From assembly GCA_030531555.1 (NCBI GenBank), contig JAUNNI010000026.1:1-35983 (forward strand): a stretch of DNA of 35,983 nucleotides, in the 5' to 3' direction. The notes below the pieces were generated by a model, which was not told the DNA's origin, searched no databases, and was given only the letters and a program-made list of their open reading frames with translations. This document shows, piece by piece, positions 31,151 through 35,983 of this stretch. The position numbers were made by a program, and so were the translations under genes. The DNA comes from Eubacteriales bacterium. Lineage in GTDB: Bacteria > Bacillota > Clostridia > Lachnospirales > Lachnospiraceae. The stretch's first letter is position 1, and each line of letters starts with the position of its first letter.

Positions 31151-33097
31151 TTATGAAAAAATTTCTTTTTCCAATTCATCCATTTCACTCATCCAAAGTG
31201 CTGCACTTGCATCGCTTGGCATTCTTAAATCTCCACGCGGTGACAAAGCAATCGAACCAACCTTTGGACCATCTGTCAAACAGGAACGTTTGAAATGCTG
31301 GGCAAAAAATCTCCAGAGGAAAGTACGTAACCAATGATAGATTATCTCTTTCGAATAGCTTTCTTCAAAAGCAAGATTGCTCAAGCGGAATATTTTTTTC
31401 GGGGAAAATCCATAACGAAGCATATAATATAAGAAAAAGTCATGCAATTCATATGGACCCACCAGATCTTCTGTCTTCTGAGAAATCACTCCATCAACAG
31501 GTGGTAACAACTCTGGACTTACTGGAGTATCTAAAATATCCAGTAAAACCTCTTTTAATTTTTCTCCATTTGCATCATCTTTGCATATGCATTCTGCATA
31601 GTACTGAACAATATATCTCACCAGCATTTTTGGAACAGAACTATTCACCGCATACATTGACATGTGATCTCCATTGTAGGTCGCCCATCCAAGAGCGAGC
31701 TCAGACATGTCTCCGGTTCCAATGACCATACCATTTTCCTGATTTGCAATATCCATAAGTATCTGGGTACGTTCTCTTGCCTGAGAATTTTCATAAGTAA
31801 CATCATGTTGAGAAGGATCATGTCCGATATCTTTAAAATGTTGCTCTACGGATTGGTTAATACGAATTTCTCTAAGACTTGCGCCAAGTTCTTTTACCAA
31901 ATCACAGGCGTTGGAATAAGTTCGATCTGTCGTTCCAAAACAAGGCATGGTTACACAAACGATATTTTTTCGATTCCACCCTAAGAAATCATAGGCTCTG
32001 GCGGTAACCAAAACAGCAAGAGTTGAATCAAGACCTCCACTGATTCCGATGACTGCACTTTTACAATTGGTATGCTCCAATCTCTTCTTTAATCCCATGG
32101 CCTGTATGGTAAGAATCTCATCACATCGTTTTTCTCGTTCCTCTTTCTCAGAAGGGATAAATGGTGTTTTTGAAAAATGGCGCTGAATAGAAGTCTCTTC
32201 CAGATTCAGATGGAAAGTTACTTTTTCATAACCATCATCGATTTCTACATTTTGGTAAGTAGTCATCTTTCGTCGATCATTTATAAGCTTTTCAACATCA
32301 ATTTCTGTCACGATCAACTCATTGACAAAACGATGAGACTCTGCAAGAATCGATCCATTTTCTGCAATCAAATGATGTCCGCTATAAACCAGATCCTGAG
32401 TAGATTCTCCTTCTCCGGCAGAAGCATAAAGATAAGCACAAATCAATCTGGCTGATTGATTACTTACAAGACTTCTTCGATATCTCTCTTTTGTTGTTAC
32501 TTCATCACTGGCAGAAGGATTACAGATTACCGTAGCACCTGCCATAGCATGGTATGTTGACGGTGGCAATGGAACCCAGAGATCTTCGCATACTTCTGCA
32601 GCAAGAACAAAATCAGAAATTTCTTCACAACAAAAGAGAAGATTCATTCCAAACGGAACCTCCTGTCCTAACACCTTGATTCTTTCTACTTTTCTTTTAC
32701 CTGCTGTAAAATATCTGGCCTCATAAAATTCCGAGTAATTCGGAAGATAATGCTTAGGTACAATACCAAGAATTTTTCCACGATGAAGAAAGGACGCACA
32801 GTTATAAAGTTTTCCATTCACTACAAGCGGCATACCAAGTACGATTACCATATCAAGCGACTTTGTTTCTTTTAAGATTTCTTCCAGTTTTGGCAAGACC
32901 ATTTCCAAAAGATTTCTATGCCAAAAAAGATCATTACATGTATAGGCAGTTACCACCAATTCTGGTAATACCAGTAATTTTACCTGTTCCTCTTCTGCTT
33001 CTTCAATCATTTCCATGATTCGTTCTTTATTGTAGGCAGGGTCTGCCACTTTCACTTTTACCGAAGCAGCAGCCACCTTTATCAATCCATCGCGCAT
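31151..33097 (-). CDS. nadE: Glutamine-dependent NAD(+) synthetase
   Basis: A 648-residue two-domain enzyme. The N-terminal nitrilase-type glutaminase (about 1-280) has Glu46 in LVLPELV, Lys115 in VPKHYLPNY and Cys170 in AEVCEDLW, the catalytic triad that frees ammonia from glutamine. The C-terminal synthetase domain has the P-loop SGGLDS (353-358) and amidates deamido-NAD. The start is ATG 33097, with GGGAG 8 nt upstream; a GTG three codons earlier lies within that site. The organism also encodes the ammonia-dependent form at 1993-2793. The leader contains a strong terminator hairpin about 65 nt before the start and no convincing promoter downstream of it, so expression may be controlled by readthrough. 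Confidence 0.94.
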   Translation of the reverse strand: MRDGLIKVAAASVKVKVADPAYNKERIMEMIEEAEEEQVKLLVLPELVVTAYTCNDLFWHRNLLEMVLPKLEEILKETKSLDMVIVLGMPLVVNGKLYNCASFLHRGKILGIVPKHYLPNYSEFYEARYFTAGKRKVERIKVLGQEVPFGMNLLFCCEEISDFVLAAEVCEDLWVPLPPSTYHAMAGATVICNPSASDEVTTKERYRRSLVSNQSARLICAYLYASAGEGESTQDLVYSGHHLIAENGSILAESHRFVNELIVTEIDVEKLINDRRKMTTYQNVEIDDGYEKVTFHLNLEETSIQRHFSKTPFIPSEKEEREKRCDEILTIQAMGLKKRLEHTNCKSAVIGISGGLDSTLAVLVTARAYDFLGWNRKNIVCVTMPCFGTTDRTYSNACDLVKELGASLREIRINQSVEQHFKDIGHDPSQHDVTYENSQARERTQILMDIANQENGMVIGTGDMSELALGWATYNGDHMSMYAVNSSVPKMLVRYIVQYYAECICKDDANGEKLKEVLLDILDTPVSPELLPPVDGVISQKTEDLVGPYELHDFFLYYMLRYGFSPKKIFRLSNLAFEESYSKEIIYHWLRTFLWRFFAQHFKRSCLTDGPKVGSIALSPRGDLRMPSDASAALWMSEMDELEKEIFS

Positions 33098-33161
33098 AAT
33101 TATCACTCCCTATCAATCCTTTATATTCCATAGAATTTTCATTAGTAATCAAAAATATAAC

Positions 33162-33197
33162 AAAAAAAGGGAGCCTGAACCAAATTCAGACTCCTTT
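33162..33197 (-). terminator. Terminator in the leader of the large NAD synthetase gene
   Basis: Minus strand stem GGAGTCTGAA (33194-33185) / TTCAGGCTCC (33179-33170), one G-U pair, then seven T (33168-33162). Its arms closely resemble those of the hairpin before the kinase gene (6717-6750). A hairpin TTGGAATAT/ATATTCTTCCAA (33227-33202) precedes it. Confidence 0.75.
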
Positions 33198-33458
33198 GTC
33201 ATTGGAAGAATATCATGCATATTCCAAAAAATCAAGCAGCAAGGAAAAAATACTATCGTACAATTCCGTTAATAAATCGTTAGTTTACCGTAAGATTCTT
33301 TTCAAGGATTGTTCACATTTTTTATGTATGATTAGTACATCAAAAGAAAACACAACAAAGCAGTAGTTGGCCAACATGTTGTGTTTTCGCCAAACAACAT
33401 CGCCGCATAAAAGCGGGTTATTATAGATACATATTTTTTATTTTCATACTTTTCTCCT
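33198..33458 (-). other. Structured intergenic region with micro-ORF and palindromic-loop hairpin
   Basis: Between the cardiolipin synthase terminator and the NAD synthetase leader, on the minus strand, AAGGAG (33459-33454) lies 6 nt before an ATG opening an 8-codon frame, MKIKNMYL (33447-33421). A small hairpin CCGC/GCGG (33416-33403) follows. Next is a 12-bp hairpin, GAAAACACAACA-type arms (33388-33377 / 33357-33346), followed by TTTTG. Its loop contains the 10-bp palindrome GTTGGCCAAC (33366-33375), which could make loop-loop contacts. The rest (33228-33345) is AT-rich without a clear promoter. No known RNA family was recognised. Confidence 0.45.
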
Positions 33459-33496
33459 TAAGAAAACAGGGCGCCAGAAAGCACCCTGTTTTCTTA
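33459..33496. terminator. Terminator of the cardiolipin synthase gene
   Basis: Perfect 13-bp stem TAAGAAAACAGGG (33459-33471) / CCCTGTTTTCTTA (33484-33496), starting right after the stop codon. Confidence 0.8.
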
Positions 33497-33497
33497 T

Positions 33498-35018
33498 CTA
33501 CATTTGTGATACAAAAAGTTTTGCTATTCCTATAAAACAGCGTTTGATCAAACCATTTTTCACATCCTTTTGTTCCATCAAATGGGAAACTTCAAGTGTA
33601 TTTAAGAAGTCATCACGAATGTCGAAAACTTTCTTGGAATCACATAGATAGGTACCATTCTCAAAATGGAGATATAAGGATCTAAAATCAAGATTAAAAG
33701 TTCCAACCGTTGCAACTCGGTCATCACTGACAAAGACCTTAGCATGAACAAAGCCTGGAGTGTATTCATATATTTTGATTCCTGCTTCAATCAGATTCTT
33801 ATAGAAGGAACGAGTAATCCACCATACCATTTTCTTATCTGGAATACCAGGAGTCAACATAACAACTTTAACACCTTTTTGTGCAGCTAAAATCAAAGCA
33901 TTTTCTAATTCTGTATCAATAATAAGATATGGCGTACAAATATAAACATAGTCTGTCGCACTGTTAATAATGTTGGTATAAATATTTTGACCTACATTAA
34001 ACTGCTTACTAAGAGGTGTTCCACCATAAGGGGCAATGAATCCATCCGGCTTTCCAGGAAGACTTTCTCTCTTAAAAAATTCATAATCTTCATCTGTTTT
34101 TCGAAGAGCATTCCAATTGCTTAAGAACAATACGGTATAGGACCAAACAGCCTCCCCAGTGATACGAATACAATTGTCTTTCCAATGTCCATAAACTTGC
34201 TTTTTATTAATATATTCATCTGCCAGATTAATTCCACCTGAAAAAGCAACTTTTCCATCAATAACCAGGATCTTTCTGTGATCTCTATGGTTCATGACAG
34301 GTCCTAAGAATGGATTGAGTTTATTAAAGCGAACACATTTGATTCCTTCACTTTCAAGTTGTCGAGAATATGATGCTTTTAAGGTGCCGATTGATCCTGC
34401 ATCATCATACATAACGCGGACATCCAGACCTTCTTTTGCTTTTCTTTTTAAAATTTCATGCATACTCTCCCACATGAAACCTTCTTCGATAATAAAATAT
34501 TCCAGGAAAATAAAACTTTCTGCCTTTTCCATTTCTTCAAGCATCACTGGAAAGCCAAGATCACCTAGGCCATAATAATCAAATCCTGTATTCTGATAAA
34601 AAGGATATCCAGAAGATTTCGTAATATAATGAAAATCTCCTTTTAAGGATGGCAGCTTTGATGTTAATTTCTCAAAAATATTACTATCTTGTTGAAGATA
34701 CTTCTTTCCTTCAATATCAGATAAATGAAGTTTTTTTGCTGTCTCTGAATGGAACAGATTCGCACCCATGAGAAGATATACCATCGTTCCGGAAATAGGG
34801 AAAAAGAAAATCATCAAAATCCATATGATATCCATGGACATATGTCTTGTGTTGTTTATGATATATACACAAATCACACCCCCTGCTATCCTGAGAAGTT
34901 CTCCAATCCATACTGCTTGCGTACTAAAATAATTTGCAATTGTAATTACAATGATTACTTCAGCGATAGCTCCAAGAGCCAAAATAATATATCTTAATAA
35001 TTGGTCTGCATATTTCAA
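33498..35018 (-). CDS. cls: Cardiolipin synthase (phospholipase D family)
   Basis: A 506-residue membrane enzyme that joins two phosphatidylglycerol molecules to cardiolipin and glycerol. The N-terminal part has two spans (about 8-30 and 62-84) ahead of two phospholipase D domains. The HKD motifs are His247-Lys249-Asp254 (HRKILVID) and His425-Lys427-Asp432 (HAKVFVSD), followed by GTFNLDFRS, the usual continuation. The start is TTG at 35018, with AGGAGG about 10 nt upstream. It is monocistronic and ends at the 13-bp terminator. Roughly 260 bp of AT-rich DNA, with no other feature seen, separate it from the divergent SGNH hydrolase gene. Confidence 0.93.
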   Translation of the reverse strand: MKYADQLLRYIILALGAIAEVIIVITIANYFSTQAVWIGELLRIAGGVICVYIINNTRHMSMDIIWILMIFFFPISGTMVYLLMGANLFHSETAKKLHLSDIEGKKYLQQDSNIFEKLTSKLPSLKGDFHYITKSSGYPFYQNTGFDYYGLGDLGFPVMLEEMEKAESFIFLEYFIIEEGFMWESMHEILKRKAKEGLDVRVMYDDAGSIGTLKASYSRQLESEGIKCVRFNKLNPFLGPVMNHRDHRKILVIDGKVAFSGGINLADEYINKKQVYGHWKDNCIRITGEAVWSYTVLFLSNWNALRKTDEDYEFFKRESLPGKPDGFIAPYGGTPLSKQFNVGQNIYTNIINSATDYVYICTPYLIIDTELENALILAAQKGVKVVMLTPGIPDKKMVWWITRSFYKNLIEAGIKIYEYTPGFVHAKVFVSDDRVATVGTFNLDFRSLYLHFENGTYLCDSKKVFDIRDDFLNTLEVSHLMEQKDVKNGLIKRCFIGIAKLFVSQM

Positions 35019-35279
35019 AATTCTTTCCTCCTCTCCATCTCATATACATCATATAGTAAATATTATCGTTTTAAATCAAAATATAACATATAAATATATA
35101 CGTGTAAATATTGTCACAGAATGATAAAATTTATTATAATATGAATTTTTTTACTACTTACACTTCTTTTGTACATATTGTATAGTATATTCTGTCTATT
35201 CGTCCAATACTTGCTTATTTTTTACAATGTGTTATGCTTTATCTAACCATTATTTATTATATAAGGAGGAGGTAGCATT

Positions 35280-35930
35280 ATGGCAAAAAGAATTCTTGTA
35301 TTCGGCGACTCTAACACATGGGGATGGAATCCTGCCAATGATTTAGTACAAAAACTGTTCCGTTGGGATGACGATGTTCGCTGGACAGGTGTTATGCAGA
35401 AAAAACTTGGGGATGATTACCTTGTAATCAATTCTGGTTTAAATGGAAGAACTTCTGTATGGGATGACCCGATTGAAGAGTACCGTTGTGGTAAAGACCA
35501 GATTATTCCAACACTCGATATTCATGATCCATTAGATCTCGTTATTATCTTTGTTGGAACCAATGACCTGAAAGTTCGCTATACCGTTTCTGCTCAGGAT
35601 ATCGCAAATGGCGTTGGTATCATTGTTGATAAAACACTTCATCATGCAGGCTGCTTTGGCGAAGGTGGACCAAAAGTACTTTTAGTTTGCCCTCCACCTC
35701 TTGGCCCAATTGAAAATGGTGTTTTTGCTGATATGTTTGAAGGAAACGTTGAAAAATCTAAAAAGCTTCCACAATATTTTGAAGGTGTAGCAAAAACTTA
35801 TGGAACCTACTATATCGATGCTGGGCAGTATGTTCATAGTAGTGAAGAAGACGGTTTACATCTACAGGACGATCAGCATGCAATCTTAGGTGATGTTATG
35901 GCTGACAAAGTAAAGGAAATATTAGGATAA
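35280..35930 (+). CDS. SGNH/GDSL-family hydrolase (arylesterase-like)
   Basis: A 216-residue cytosolic esterase-type protein with the complete SGNH set: Ser11 in FGDSNTWGW, Gly53 in NSGLNGRTS, Asn95 in VGTNDLK, and Asp191/His194 in EDGLHL. The GDSNTWGW form and the overall length resemble the arylesterase/acyltransferase branch known from Mycobacterium smegmatis, rather than secreted rhamnogalacturonan or platelet-activating-factor type enzymes. No signal peptide is present. Likely substrates are short acyl esters; the physiological one is unknown. A strong GGAGGAGG site precedes ATG 35280. The gene ends close to the right edge of the window. Confidence 0.9.
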   Translation: MAKRILVFGDSNTWGWNPANDLVQKLFRWDDDVRWTGVMQKKLGDDYLVINSGLNGRTSVWDDPIEEYRCGKDQIIPTLDIHDPLDLVIIFVGTNDLKVRYTVSAQDIANGVGIIVDKTLHHAGCFGEGGPKVLLVCPPPLGPIENGVFADMFEGNVEKSKKLPQYFEGVAKTYGTYYIDAGQYVHSSEEDGLHLQDDQHAILGDVMADKVKEILG

Positions 35931-35983
35931 TTTTTTGAGGCTTCTGGCATAATGGTGGAAGCCTAGCACCAAAATTTACAATT

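Noticed and set aside
35938-35964. Inverted repeat AGGCTTC/GAAGCCT after the SGNH hydrolase as a terminator
   Set aside because: Only 7 bp, no T tract after it, and it is cut close to the window edge.
1-35983. CRISPR arrays, insertion sequences, integrase genes or tRNAs
   Set aside because: No regularly spaced repeats, transposase-like or integrase-like frames, or cloverleaf sequences were seen on either strand.

Overview
The window looks like a chromosomal segment of a low-GC Clostridia member, most likely a gut Lachnospiraceae (Bacillota). The reasons are the AT-rich intergenic DNA, strong GGAGG-type ribosome binding sites, many short intrinsic terminators, an rRNA leader with TTGACA/TATAAT-class tandem promoters, a Bce-type antimicrobial peptide module and the general gene repertoire. 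The genus assignment is inference; no rRNA gene lies inside the window. No transposase, phage gene, CRISPR array or tRNA was seen.

Layout. 1-410: promoter and leader of an rRNA operon running leftward out of the window. 0.4-5.1 kb: a chimeric gene remnant, a double-MarR regulator, ammonia-dependent NAD synthetase (nadE), an EamA transporter and a YihS-type sugar isomerase. 5.2-8.1 kb: a protein kinase and PP2C phosphatase fused in one chain, a small membrane protein and an FSA-type aldolase. 8.2-9.9 kb: a 57-residue membrane protein under a CsoR-like operator, then a CPA2 cation/proton antiporter. 10-12.8 kb: a four-gene operon of a corrin C20-methyltransferase, an ABC-2 transporter and an anchored NEAT-like surface protein. 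12.9-13.5 kb: fluoride channel crcB with an upstream fluoride riboswitch. 13.5-14.9 kb: a small Smr protein, a candidate small RNA with C-rich loops, and a TetR regulator. 15-16 kb: two genes truncated into each other. 16.1-26.3 kb: MutM fused to an MmcQ domain, a purine permease, a PNPOx-like flavoprotein, an NSS symporter, an acetyltransferase/DUF3737 operon with a divergent LysR gene, YgjV, a P-loop kinase and prephenate dehydratase. 26.4-31.1 kb: a complete BceRS-BceAB-type module. 31.1-35.0 kb: glutamine-dependent NAD synthetase and cardiolipin synthase, with a structured intergenic region. 35.3-35.9 kb: an SGNH hydrolase.

How the parts connect. The TetR gene promoter (14.95 kb) and a promoter between the large NAD synthetase and the BceR-like gene (31.1 kb) carry the same 16-bp palindrome, identical at 14 of 16 positions. 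This suggests the TetR protein also acts at the second site, where a short hairpin-rich transcript precedes the Bce operon. A BceR-type box lies just upstream of the Bce ABC genes. The best candidate for something undescribed is the small RNA at about 14.08-14.23 kb. It has a consensus promoter, a long two-part stem presenting a CCCCCTCCTC loop able to pair with Shine-Dalgarno sequences, a second single-stranded CCCCC run, and a strong terminator. All functional calls come from reading motifs by eye; none was checked by database search.
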